A stretch of DNA of 57,337 nucleotides from Reclinomonas americana ATCC 50394 (Eukaryota > Jakobida > Jakobea > Jakobida): the NCBI GenBank assembly GCA_048213135.1, contig PS015062.1:100943-158279 (forward strand), given 5' to 3'. How positions within the stretch are numbered: the first letter of the stretch is position 1; each line of letters opens with the position of its first letter. Below the pieces are notes generated by a model. The model did no database searches. It was not told where the DNA came from and was given only the letters and a program-made list of their open reading frames with translations. The translations under genes and the position numbers were made by a program. Positions 1 to 27,542 of the stretch are shown piece by piece.

Positions 1-2184
1 ACAGTGGCCAGCTGCAAGCCGGCAGACGTAGAGTACTGTATGGTGGCGGATTGTGCCACGTGTCGGAGGGTGAGCTTGGGGACGAATCCTACATGCATAG
101 AGAGTGAGCAAAACGGTAAGTTCGGCTTGCACGTCGCCAATAAAAGCACAGACCTGCCGCTGTTGAAATAATGGCCACTTCCGGGTTCACAGAGGCACTC
201 GTCACCGTAGCGCGATCCTTGAAATCGCTGCTCACGTCAAACTGGAACGGGCCGGAGGCGGGAAACTTGACAATGTCTTGTCCGTCGGGATTCACAATGC
301 TCAGGTACTGAAAATCGGAGCGCAGCGTGAAGTAGCTGCCCATGTCCGCGCGGTTGCCGAGTCGGAGTTCGGAAACAGCGTTGTCGGTGCCCAGACCAGG
401 TGGGCGCACCTCAAAGGCAGAGCCCCAGGCCTGCACTGAGCCGGATTTGAGCGACGGTTGCTGTACCGAACCGGCCACCATGTACACGTTGCCGCCGGGG
501 TTACCCGAGCCGCCCGTGATGACCACATTGCCGCCGACACTGCCGGCGCCACCAGTGAGACGGACATTGCCGCCCACACTGCCCGTGCCACCAATGACAG
601 AGAAGTCGCCGCCGGGGCCAGCGAGCTGCAGCGAGGCGGAGAACGGTGGCGGGTGAGTAAGGCATATTTAACTGCGGAGCCAAAACTTTGCGCGCAACTC
701 CTCGCTGCCCGATCATGTAGGTCGTACCGCCTACAGTGTCGGCCGGAGCGCGATACACGGTGAAATCCAGCGTCTTGTTGCTACCGAATTGCAGCGACGA
801 TGTCATGAGGGAGGCGGTCAGGGTGCTGGCCGACGTTGACTGGAACAATCTGCGAGCGGCGGACGTCAGCGACTGGCGGCCGGAGTGAGGAGACGGTCAC
901 GTGATGATGAATGAATGCAACTTTCGAATGGCGGGCTCACGATCGCCAAAGGCAGCAGCACGGATCGATTGCAACGAGGCCGGCTGGAACACGAGCAGTT
1001 GGTCGTTGTTGCGTGCAAGAGTGAGCGTGGAGTCGTCGGGCGACGACATGGTGAAGCTGCCGGTGGAGGAGCCGCCGGAGAATGAAAGGCGCACACTCGA
1101 TGCACCACGCAGCGATATATCGGAGCCGGCCACAAATGCCGGTGCGCTTACTTGAGAGGATGCAGAGAGATTTTGTACAGTGGCCGAGCCTGTGCACCGA
1201 GAAGACAAAAAATGAGGGATAAAAGGCAAGAAACTAGGAATGGTGCTTTTTTTCGCTCACCTTGAACATTAACAGAAGGCAGGCCAAGAGTGCCGCTGCT
1301 GGGGAAAACCAGCGGCCGGCCGTAGATGATGAGCAGGGCAATAATGCCGTACAACAACAGCACGTGGAGAATGATAATGGACCACAATATGGCACGCTTG
1401 CATCGAGAGCGCGCTTCGGCCGACTTGACCGACGTCTCGCGGTCCAACTGCTCCAGCACCGACACGTTGGCGTTGCGGAAGAGGCGATCGCTGCTGCCTG
1501 ACACTGCAACTCCAGCACCGCCACCGCTTCCATCCCTGCCACCCACCACTACTTGCGATGGTGACATTACACCCGACGGGGCCGACGACAGCGGCGATCC
1601 TTGCCGGTCCATGATTGCCGGCAGCGGATGAATGGGCACCCGCGACAGGGGCGGCAACGCCAGTGGCCGCGTGGGCCCTCCCGCCGCACCGCGAATCGAA
1701 GGCAACACAGCCATGCGTTTGTCGCCGAATCCACCGTCGGCGGAGCGCGACGAGGCAGTGTCCTCGGTGAGTGGGCGGTCCGTGTCGCCCGCAGCCGGTT
1801 GTGGCTGATCGCCGACAGAGCCGCCAGTATTCGGAACGATACCCTCTGGCGTCTTGCGCGGCGGCGGTGACGGCAACAGAGACCCCGGCCGCCGCCGCTC
1901 GGTTGGTGTCGCCACGGCACCCGGCAGAATCGACGTCAGCACCATGGACTTGCCCGGATCGCTAAACGGATACACCAGCTCCGACGCCTCGGCCGCCGTC
2001 GTGGCCTGCGGTACAGCCGGTGTCGGCGGTGCAAACGGACGCCGCCGTCCAGGCGCCAACGGCTGATGATGTGCGTATTGATGTGGTGGTGGCGGTGGAG
2101 GCGGCGGTGGTGGTGGCGGCGAAGGAGCCGTCGGCAGCGCCGCAATCGCGGCCGGCGGCGGCATTGGCGCCGCCACCAACTGCA
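1..2184 (-). CDS. Type II membrane protein with proline-rich cytoplasmic tail and glycine-rich repeat ectodomain (partial both ends)
   Basis: The reading runs from an N gap at 2185 towards position 1 and leaves the window. A long Pro/Ser/Arg-rich segment (polyproline near 2110) comes first. One membrane span follows at about 1310-1400 (AILWSIIILHVLLLYGIIAL) with basic residues just before it (RSRCKR), so the N-terminus is probably cytoplasmic. The outside part is Ser/Thr-rich, then has four GGN/GGD-V units at about 480-620 (for example GGNVRLTGGAGSVGGNVVIT) that look like a glycine-rich beta-helix or beta-roll. Introns that keep frame: 1190-1260, 850-900, 626-698 (donor GTTGCGC), and one near 105-150. 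Repeats of this kind occur in secreted proteins of many protists and bacteria. I do not recognise an orthologue, and a sarcoglycan-like topology is only an analogy. Function unknown, perhaps cell surface or adhesion. Confidence 0.7.
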
Positions 2185-2431
2185 NNNNNNNNNNNNNNNN
2201 NNNNNNNNNNNNNNNNNNNNNNNNNNNNNNNNNNNNNNNNNNNNNNNNNNNNNNNNNNNNNNNNNNNNNNNNNNNNNNNNNNNNNNNNNNNNNNNNNNNN
2301 NNNNNNNNNNNNNNNNNNNNNNNNNNNNNNNNNNNNNNNNNNNNNNNNNNNNNNNNNNNNNNNNNNNNNNNNNNNNNNNNNNNNNNNNNNNNNNNNNNNN
2401 NNNNNNNNNNNNNNNNNNNNNNNNNNNNNNN
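2185..2431. other. Assembly gap (N) next to a CA/CT microsatellite
   Basis: Run of N followed directly by an (AC)n and CT-rich tract (2432-2640). It probably hides the start of the minus-strand membrane-protein gene and the promoter between it and the next plus-strand gene. Confidence 0.9.
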
Positions 2432-2695
2432 ACACACACACACACACTCACACTCTCACACACACGCACCCTTACGCTCACTCTGCTCTCACTGGGGCAC
2501 ACTCACTCACGCACACAGCTACAGAGCGGACACGCCTTCTTCTCTCACACACACTCTCTCTCTTCCCATCTCTCACCCTCCACTCACTCATCTCTCCCCC
2601 TCCCTCTCTCTCTCTCCCTCTACTCCCCGCTTGTTGCGCGCGATCAGGGCGCGGTCAATCACCCTCGCCTCCTCCCGCCAACTCTCCCGGTCCAG

Positions 2696-5128
2696 GCGCC
2701 TCTTCGCGCCCTCCTCTCCCTCCTCTCCCTCCTCCTCCCACTACTGGCGCTGGAGGCCCTGCGCCACCACGTGCTGGCGGAGGAAGCGTTCGTCGTGCGC
2801 CTCCTGCGGCGGGTGGGCATGTCGCCGATGCCGTGCCCGTGCCTCTGCCGCCCGTCGCACACGTGCAGCGCCAGGCGCCCTGGTCACTCACCCCCGTTGT
2901 GCAAGTCGCTCAACATCAACAGCAGCAGCACAACAGGCAATCGTCGCCTTCGTCATCGCAGCAGCGGCGGCGACGCCCTGGATCGTCGTCGACGACAAAT
3001 CTGACCGATGTGGCCTTCCCCGACGACGACGAGTCGTACGATTTCGACGACTCGGACGGCGACGACGATGATGAGGATGACGACGATGACGACGACGATG
3101 ATGTGTCGACGGGCGATTCGACATCGACAGCAACGTCGTCGATGACGCGCCTGCGGAGGGCGCGTCTGCAGCGGCAGCGTATCATGGAGGCGCAGCAGCA
3201 GCAACAGCAGAGGTCGACGCCGGNNNNNNNNNNNNNNNNNNNNNNNNNNNNNNNNNNNNNNNNNNNNNNNNNNNNNNNNNNNNNNNNNNNNNNNNNNNNN
3301 NNNNNNNNNNNNNNNNNNNNNNNNNNNNNNNNNNNNNNNNNNNNNNNNNNNNNNNNNNNNNNNNNNNNNNNNNNNNNNNNNNNNNNNNNNNNNNNNNNNN
3401 NNNNNNNNNNNNNNNNNNNNNNNNNNNNNNNNNNNNNNNNNNNNNNNNNNNNNNNNNNNNNNNNNNNNNNNNNNNNNNNNNNNNNNNNNNNNNNNNNNNN
3501 NNNNNNNNNNNNNNNNNNNNNNNNNNNNNNNNNNNNNNNNNNNNNNNNNNNNNNNNNNNNNNNNNNNNNNNNNNNNNNNNNNNNNNNNNNNNNNNNNNNN
3601 NNNNNNNNNNNNNNNNNNNNNNNNNNNNNNNNNNNNNNNNNNNNNNNNNNNNNNNNNNNNNNNNNNNNNNNNNNNNNNNNNNNNNNNNNNNNNNNNNNNN
3701 NNNNNNNNNNNNNNNNNNNNNNNNNNNNNNNNNNNNNNNNNNNNNNNNNNNNNNNNNNNNNNNNNNNNNNNNNNNNNNNNNNNNNNNNNNNNNNNNNNNN
3801 NNNNNNNNNNNNNNNNNNNNNNNNNNNNNNNNNNNNNNNNNNNNNNNNNNNNNNNNNNNNNNNNNNNNNNNNNNNNNNNNNNNNNNNNNNNNNNNNNNNN
3901 NNNNNNNNNNNNNNNNNNNNNNNNNNNNNNNNNNNNNNNNNNNNNNNNNNNNNNNNNNNNNNNNNNNNNNNNNNNNNNNNNNNNNNNNNNNNNNNNNNNN
4001 NNNNNNNNNNNNNNNNNNNNNNNNNNNNNNNNNNNNNNNNNNNNNNNNNNNNNNNNNNNNNNNNNNNGTGATATCTTCAACAAGCGACCAACCGTCTCGT
4101 GTGCACCTCTTGTGTGTGTGAGAGACAGCAAGCATGGAGGGTGAGTATGTGTAAGAAAGAAAGAGAGGGTGGGAGAGCGAGAGAGCGAGAGAGACACAGA
4201 GGCATGATGAAGGGAAACCACATGAAATATAGTGTCTGGAACATGCAACCGACACGCTCATCAATCGCTCTCTCTCTCTCTCTCNNNNNNNNNNNNNNNN
4301 NNNNNNNNNNNNNNNNNNNNNNNNNNNNNNNNNNNNNNNNNNNNNNNNNNNNNNNNNNNNNNNNNNNNNNNNNNNNNNNNNNNNNNNNNNNNNNNNNNNN
4401 NNNNNNNNNNNNNNNNNNNNNNNNNNACATCACGCGCCATTCTATGCAGCAACTGCAAGAACGAGCGATCGTGCAAGAACTCGCGAACATCGTGTGCGTC
4501 GGGAGTCGCGTCCACACGACGAGTGAGCCTGCAAACAGCAATTCAGTGAGAAGGGAAAGAGAGAGAGAGAGAGAGAGATGGCGGGGTGAGTGCGTCACGT
4601 AACTCGCTGAAGTATGGTCCGCGGAACCATTCCTCCAACGCGCTCAGCGATTGCATGTTTGTTGAAGTGAGAGTGAGAGGACAGGCAGAGGACAAGGTGA
4701 TTGCCGATCGCTCTCTCTTTGTTGAGCAGCACTNNNNNNNNNNNNNNNNNNNNNNNNNNNNNNNNNNNNNNNNNNNNNNNNNNNNNNNNNNNNNNNNNNN
4801 NNNNNNNNNNNNNNNNNNNNNNNNNNNNNNNNNNNNNNNNNNNNNNNNNNNNNNNNNNNNNNNNNNNNNNNNNNNNNNNNNNNNNNNNNNNNNNNNNNNN
4901 NNNNNNNNNNNNNNNNNNNNNNNNNNNNNNNNNNNNNNNNNNNNNNNNNNNNNNNNNNNNNNNNNNNNNNNNNNNNNNNNNNNNNNNNNNNNNNNNNNNN
5001 NNNNNNNNNNNNNNNNNNNNNNNNNNNNNNNNNNNNNNNNNNNNNNNNNNNNNNNNNNNNNNNNNNNNNNNNNNNNNNNNNNNNNNNNNNNNNNNNNNNN
5101 NNNNNNNNGCGACAGGCGTTGCCGAGGT
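2696..5128 (+). CDS. Gapped gene for an acidic, Gln-rich protein of unknown function
   Basis: Two exons join in phase across a 56-nt intron (2813-2868, GTGGGC...GTGCAG). Exon 2696-2812 encodes a leucine-rich helical stretch ending EEAFVVRLLRR. Exon 2869-3223 encodes a Gln/Ser/Arg-rich part, a run of about 20 Asp/Glu residues, then an RLRRARLQRQRIMEAQQQ-type helix, and runs into a gap. Sense-strand choice: here the plus strand gives an acidic tract, while the minus strand gives only polyserine. Possible later exons lie between gaps at 4427-4526 (QQLQERAIVQELANIV), about 4611-4658, and 5109-5126 ending before a GTGAGAG donor. They may belong to this gene or to another. Three gaps (3224-4067, 4285-4426, 4734-5108) remove most of it. 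No family recognised; start and end are not determined. Confidence 0.35.
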
Positions 5129-5214
5129 GAGAGACAGGGAGAAGAAAAGGAGGGAGGGATAAGTGTGTGGAAAAGTCTGTGTAAGTGTGTATGTATGTGT
5201 GTATGTGTGTCTTC

Positions 5215-5260
5215 TAGGCGACGGATAAGGCGACGCTTTAGTCGCCTTTTGTGACGCCTA
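5215..5260. repeat. Nested perfect palindrome (AAGGCGAC hairpin inside TAGGCG/CGCCTA)
   Basis: Inner arms AAGGCGAC (5227-5234) and GTCGCCTT (5241-5248) flank a 6-nt loop. Outer arms TAGGCG (5215-5220) and CGCCTA (5255-5260) are each separated from the inner arms by exactly 6 nt. The element is followed by (CT)n(GT)n at 5264-5326. A diverged relative lies at 46858-46905. Confidence 0.75.
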
Positions 5261-5271
5261 ACTCTCTCTTA

Positions 5272-5326
<55 letters not shown>

Positions 5327-5448
5327 CATTCTCTTTGATTCTTCCGTGCCGGATTGGGACATGTCGCTCTTCCTGTCTCCTCTCCTCTCTCCTCTCTCTC
5401 CCTTGCCCTCTTTTGTGTCACCCATTGGCGATTCGCGCACACAGTGTC

Positions 5449-17115
<11,667 letters not shown>

Positions 17116-17268
17116 GCCAGGCGCGGTCAAAGTAAAATGTCGATCATGATGCTGTCTATATACATTCGGGTGGCGGTGGCGGTGGCGGGGAAGGTGGGAA
17201 AAACATTGCACGGGTGGCGGCTATCCTGCACACCCGCGCTCGATATCAGCGGGGCAGCAGTGCTCCGC
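17116..17268. other. Convergent 3'-3' spacer between HECT ligase and kinesin
   Basis: 153 bp between two stop codons facing each other. It must hold both 3' UTRs and both cleavage sites. An AGTAAAATG stretch just after the HECT stop is the only poly(A)-like candidate seen. Confidence 0.6.
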
Positions 17269-22866
<5,598 letters not shown>

Positions 22867-23009
22867 GAGAGGCGCAGACGCGGAGAGTAACTATCTGTGT
22901 GCGTGGAAGTAAGTGTGTGTGCGCGCGCTGGACTTTTCTCGCGAGTGACGACGAAAATTTGTAACGGTCAAAGGGTCAACTAAAAAAGTGTGATGGTGTT
23001 GCGGCCTCC
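22867..23009. promoter_or_regulatory. Divergent promoter between kinesin-6 (-) and unknown gene (+)
   Basis: 143 bp separate the two start codons. Visible short motifs are TCTCGCGA (about 22937-22944) and AACGGTCA (22963-22970). AACGG followed by Y-Y-A is the core of MYB/MSA-type elements that drive G2/M genes, including cytokinetic kinesins, in plants; AACGG is also bound by animal MYB. Assigning function here is inference. Confidence 0.4.
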
Positions 23010-24595
23010 ATGGTGCAACCCGCACTGTTGCGTCTGCTTGGCTTGTCTTTCACGCACGAGGTCGACTCATGGTCCTCTCTGTGTCTGCACAGGAGCAGTG
23101 AGTCGATGGTTGGCGCCTGTGCGACGGTGCATTGTGCTGCAGCAGGCGTATCCAAGAAGNNNNNNNNNNNNNNNNNNNNNNNNNNNNNNNNNNNNNNNNN
23201 NNNNNNNNNNNNNNNNNNNNNNNNNNNNNNNNNNNNNNNNNNNNNNNNNNNNNNNNNNNNNNNNNNNNNNNNNNNNNNNNNNNNNNNNNNNNNNNNNNNN
23301 NNNNNNNNNNNNNNNNNNNNNNNNNNNNNNNNNNNNNNNNNNNNNNNNNNNNNNNNNNNNNNNNNNNNNNNNNNNNNNNNNNNNNNNNNNNNNNNNNNNN
23401 NNNNNNNNNNNNNNNNNNNNNNNNNNNNNNNNNNNNNNNNNNNNNNNNNNNNNNNNNNNNNNNNNNNNNNNNNNNNNNNNNNNNNNNNNNNNNNNNNNNN
23501 NNNNNNNNNNNNNNNNNNNNNNNNNNNNNNNNNNNNNNNNNNNNNNNNNNNNNNNNNNNNNNNNNNNNNNNNNNNNNNNNNNNNNNNNNNNNNNNNNNNN
23601 NNNNNNNNNNNNNNNNNNNNNNNNNNNNNNNNNNNNNNNNNNNNNNNNNNNNNNNNNNNNNNNNNNNNNNNNNNNNNNNNNNNNNNNNNNNNNNNNNNNN
23701 NTCTCTTTCTCTTCTCCTCCTCCTCCTCCTCCTCCTCCTCCTCCTCCTCCTCCTCCTCCTCCTCCTCCTCCTCCTCCTCCTCCTCCTCCTCCTCCTCCTC
23801 CTCCTCTCTCCTCTCTCCTCTCTCCTCTCTCCTCTCTCCTCTCTCCTCTCTCCTCTCCTTGCTTCTCTCCATTCTTGTTCTTCTTCCTCTACTTCCTTTC
23901 TCACTCTCTTGTCTTGTCGTCAGGCTTTCTCATTCGCTTCGTGCGGGCCTCCGATGAGCAAGGCCGTCAGTGGGCGGTGCCTGACATTGGCGCGCGGGCG
24001 CTTGCGTCGCACGCGGATGTGAGTGTGCGTGAGTGGGGATTCGAGGGCGGCACCCTCGGCGGTGTGTACGTGACTGCACGACGATCAGTGGTGCAGATGG
24101 CGGCCGACAAGGGTGAGTGGAGGGCGTGAGGCGAGACGACACACGCTGCGTCAGCAGCTCACATGCCACATCACAACAGAGATCTTTAGCCGCGTGTGGA
24201 CCCGCAAGGTGCACGTGCATCCGCGTGTTTGCGACGAGATCACGCAGCGTCTGCATGAGGTGTGCGTTGCGCTCTTCAAGGAGGCGTACAGGCGGCACCT
24301 GCTGCTGCTGACTCCGGAGGCGCTGTCGCGCGCTGTGGAGGTGTCGCAGGATGCACAGCAGTGGGCGCAGACGAGGCGGGCGCACGATCGAGTGGCGTTT
24401 GTGGTGGGCGATGATGGCGACAAGGCGTGGCCTCCATGGTTGGTGGCACTGCCGGCCACGGCATTGATGCGCGAGGCTCTACCGACTGTCATCACCGCCA
24501 CTACACCCGCGCACGTGGGGGTGGTGGCCTCGCACCTCTCCGCTGTGCTGGCCGAGAATCTGCTGCGCTACGACGAGTGGAATCGAGTCAAGTGA
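23010..24595 (+). CDS. Protein of unknown function, gapped
   Basis: TGA at 24593-24595. The last exon (from about 24180) encodes IFSRVWTRKVHVHPRV..., a helical, Arg/Ala/Leu-rich globular domain ending LLRYDEWNRVK. The exon before it starts at 23924 after a CCT-repeat intron and ends about 24112 (IRFVRASDEQGRQWAV...). A likely first exon starts at ATG 23010 (MVQPAL) with a possible GTTGCGT intron 23027-23092 continuing SSESMVGACATVHCAAAG. That intron is a multiple of three without a stop, so the frame does not prove it. A gap (23160-23701) hides the middle. I recognise no family. The divergent promoter with kinesin-6 might mean co-expression. Confidence 0.6.
23160..23860. repeat. N gap followed by (CCT)n and CTCTCT repeats
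   Basis: N at 23160-23701, then about 31 CCT units (23711-23803) and CTCTCTC/TCC repeats to about 23860. Pyrimidine-rich on the sense strand and ending at the acceptor before 23924, so it is the 3' part of an intron. Confidence 0.85.
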
Positions 24596-24672
24596 AGTGG
24601 TGGTGATAAAAAGCACAACTTCACTGTGCTCAACAACAACGAGACACCGCACGAACAGCCACCCCGACACAC

Positions 24673-26513
24673 TCAAATCTGAATGGAGCCAGCTCGTGGA
24701 TCCTCCTGCAGCTGACCGTACGGGTTCTTGACCGAGGCCGTCTGCGTTTTCTCCCACTCGCGGAACTTGGTCACGTCGGCCTGCAGGCGGCGGTTGCGGC
24801 GCACGAGGAAGATGATGATGATGACGGCAGCCACCAAAACAATGGCGCCGCCAATGGTGCCGATCACGACAGCGGTCACATTGATGCCGCCTGTGTGGTG
24901 TTGCGTACGAGGGTGGGGGACATGAGAGAGAGAGAGAGAGAGAACACGGATTGCACGCACCTGGTGGGGGCGGTTCCACAGGGCACGCCACGGGAGTGTC
25001 CATGCGGAAGTGGTAAACGCCGTGCGTGCGGTCCTCGCCATTGTAATGCATCTGCACCTGCTCCGGCGCAATCGTCTTGTTGCAGTAGAAATCAATGTAC
25101 GACGTGCGGTAGGCGCGGAGGCGGCTGTAGCTGGCGCCGTCGCGGTAAATCAGGCGCACGCCGACGGACTCGTTCATCGGATCAATGTACTCGAGCGTCG
25201 TGTTGGCGTTGAAGGCGCCGCAGTTCTTGCAGAGCGGAGTGGTGGCGGAGGCCGGTCGTCGCTGCAGCACGGCGGCGGGGCGATCGACGGGGTTGCCTGC
25301 GGAAGGGAGAGAGTGATCAGCGAGGGAGGGTGCGGGGCAGAGAAGAGTGAGTGTGCGAGTACCGGAGCATTGGCCCTGTGTGTGAGAGGCGATGAGCAGG
25401 AGGTGGGAAAAAAGGGAAGAGATACAATAATGCTCACCTTGGATGAGATGGCGGAGCAGATCATGACTTGCTGTGTGTGGGGTGGGGGGGGGGGGGGGGG
25501 GAGGGAGGAGGAGAGAGAGAGAGAGAGANNNNNNNNNNNNNNNNNNNNTACGGTACGAGCGAGGGGGGGGGGGGGCGAAGGGAGGAAGTGAGCGATCGAA
25601 ACGGAGAGAAGCGCATGGCAACGGAGGCGATCGGTAGTGCGGGAGGGGAGAGCGAAAAGAGCGCTTCACAGAGTGAAAGGAGAGAGCAGGGAAACGATCG
25701 CTGGCGAGCAACGAATGCAGGCAGTGGGGGGTCCATGCAAGAGCAGGGAAGAAACTGACAAGGAACAGAACGCAGCATGCAGTGGAACAGCGATGAGTAA
25801 GAGCATGCGAAGCAGTGGAAGCGATCGATGGAGAGCAATAGAACGCAGACTGTGATGAGGAGAGTGAAACATGGAGGCGAGTATCAATAGAGTAGATGGA
25901 GAGCAGGGAAGCGACAGACAAGGAACAGAACGCAGAATGCGGTGGACAAAAGCTGAGCAAGAAACATGTGAAACCGGTGGAAGCGATCGATGGAGAGCAA
26001 CAGAACGCAAACTGTGATGAGGAGAGTGAACCATGGAGGGGAGTAACGACTGAGTGAACGGAGAGCAGGGAAGCGACTGACAAGGAACAAAATGCAGAAT
26101 GCAGTGGAACAGCGATGAGTAAGGAACATGCGAAGCGGTGGAAGCGATCGCTGGCGAGCAACAGAACGCAGATTGTGATGAAGGAGAGTGAATCATGGAG
26201 GGGGTGACGAAGGAGAGTGAATCATGGAGGGGAGTAACGACTGAGTGGGGAAACGATCGCAGGCGAGCAACAGAACGCAGACTGTGGCGGAACTATCGAC
26301 AGGAGCAATACAGAGCGGAATGGAGAGTAGGATCGCGACGAATAAAAGCGATGAAGAGCTCCTCAAGATAAAGGAGACAGCGCGAGTAAAGAGCGGGGAA
26401 GCGATCGATAGCAAGCAACAGAACGATCGAGATGAAGCGAAATGAAAAGCGATCACTAATGCGCAGCACACCAGAGAAGCTCTCTCTCTCTCTCACTCAC
26501 TCACTCACTCACG

Positions 26514-26558
<45 letters not shown>

Positions 26559-27145
26559 GAGAGAGAGAGATCACATAAAACCAAGACCCGATCACACCAC
26601 TGCTGCACTTACGCAACGTACTCATAACCCGGCGGATCCAGATCCTCATCGCCAAACACCGCGCGATTATACCCACTGACACACATCATCACAAGCATCA
26701 GCATCCGCATCGCAGACACACGTGGTCGGCCTCACACAAGAACGAAAGTGGACATTGCACACGTGCAAAACAAACAAACACACACACACTTGCACACTCA
26801 CTCACTCACTCACTCACTCACTCACTCACACACACACACACACACATACACTCACTCACTCTCACACACTTTCTCTCACTTTCTCTCTCTTGCGCAACGC
26901 AACGTCAGCGAGCTGAGATCGGTCTTTCCGATCGCGCATGAGAAGGGAGTGACTGCAGTGGAGTGCACTGCGACTGCCTGCGCCTGCTCATTGCTGGTGT
27001 CGTCATCGGCGTCGAGGTAATCATAAGCAACTTCGGAGCCGTCGGCTTGGTAGCGTCGCGATGGTGGTGTGCTGGAGGCGGCAAGGCACAGCGCGAGGCA
27101 TAGTGCGAGAACGCACACAAGGAGCGGAAGCGATCGAGCTCGCAT
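24673..27145 (-). CDS. MRH-domain membrane protein (mannose-6-phosphate-receptor/Atg27-like)
   Basis: ATG at 27145 gives a signal peptide (MRARSLPLLVCVLALCLALC), and TGA is at 24673-24675. In-frame exons then read GYNRAVFGDEDLDPPGYEY (about 26618-26675), QVMICSAISSK (25438-25470), a mini-exon GQCSG (about 25363-25375), and the large lumenal exon NPVDRPAAV...CPVEPPP. The lumenal part has the MRH pattern VRLIYRDG, a Y-R-T-S-Y-I-D-F-Y-C strand and YHFRMDTPVACPV. A single membrane span (VVIGTIGGAIVLVAAVIIII) and a short tail follow. The tail contains NPYGQL, a YxxL-type sorting signal. Such proteins carry glycoproteins between Golgi and endosomes/lysosomes. One intron (25471-26617) is 1.1 kb, filled with a minisatellite, and uses a GTTGCGT donor. 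The family call is inference from pattern. Confidence 0.75.
25471..25575. repeat. Poly-G, GA repeats and 20-N gap
   Basis: A GTGGGG(G)n run at about 25481-25500, (GA)n, a 20-N gap 25529-25548 and another G run at 25563-25575, all inside the long MRH-gene intron. Confidence 0.8.
25741..26300. repeat. Intronic minisatellite, unit about 160 bp, three to four copies
   Basis: Units start with GAGCAGGGAAG at 25741, 25901 and 26063 (periods 160 and 162). Each contains GGAACA(G/A)AA(C/T)GCAG, GGTGGAAGCGATCG and GAGAGTGAA(A/C/T)CATGGAGG. A diverged fourth copy begins near 26240. Inside, a 27-bp block GAAGGAGAGTGAATCATGGA is doubled at about 26184-26232. It lies in the MRH-gene intron. Confidence 0.85.
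26485..26890. repeat. CT/CACT/CA microsatellites flanking a small MRH exon
   Basis: (CT)n(CACT)n(CA)n at 26480-26553 and again at about 26775-26885, on both sides of the exon near 26618-26675. Low-complexity intron sequence. Confidence 0.85.
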
Positions 27146-27542
27146 GCTCCACCCGAGACAGATAAGAGATCCGTTTTGTCCTGCACTTGTGCAAGTCACA
27201 GACCCGGTGTCGAAGAGCGCAGGTATCTGTGGTGCGCAGGGGCAGCGAAGGCTGCAGAACCTGGCCTCGCAGAGTGATCGATTTTGGCCGAAAAAGCGCG
27301 ACGTCGCGATGGACAGCCGATGAAAATTAGTTTCTCCTTCTCCTCCTTCTCCTCCCTTGCAGCTGCCACTGTCCTCCTCAGCGCATGATCTCTACCGCAC
27401 TCATCGTCCATCGTCCTGTGCGACAACTACTGTTATGTAAACGCGCGTCCACACAAGCAAAACACTTCATTCACCTCACATGCGACAAACGCCCACACTT
27501 TTTCATGCGTCTTGCCAGACTGCTCGCTTCTTTTTGAGGACC
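27146..27542. promoter_or_regulatory. Divergent promoter between MRH protein (-) and RNA ligase (+)
   Basis: 397 bp between the two ATGs. It includes the first copy of a leader sequence (27329-27428) that recurs before the downstream methyltransferase gene. No TATA box is evident. Confidence 0.45.
27329..27428 (+). repeat. Duplicated leader, copy 1 (upstream of RNA ligase)
   Basis: 27329-27392 (pyrimidine-rich, then CTTGCAGCTGCCACTG and CTCAGCGCATGATCTC) and 27409-27428 (CATCGTCCTGTGCGACAACT) match 28858-28921 and 28953-28972 in the same order and orientation. The first block differs at about four positions; the second is identical. Confidence 0.85.

Noticed and set aside
4068-4284. Coding sequence on either strand
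   Set aside because: GA/CT-rich low complexity with no splice-consistent frame.
22964-22979. GGTCA-A-AGGGTCA as a nuclear-receptor DR1 site
   Set aside because: Nuclear receptors are not expected in a protist; the overlapping AACGGTCA is the more plausible reading.
24740-26161. Long minus-strand frame through the minisatellite as one protein
   Set aside because: The repeat part translates to Ser/Leu/His-rich repeats without family signal, and the MRH exons splice around it in phase.
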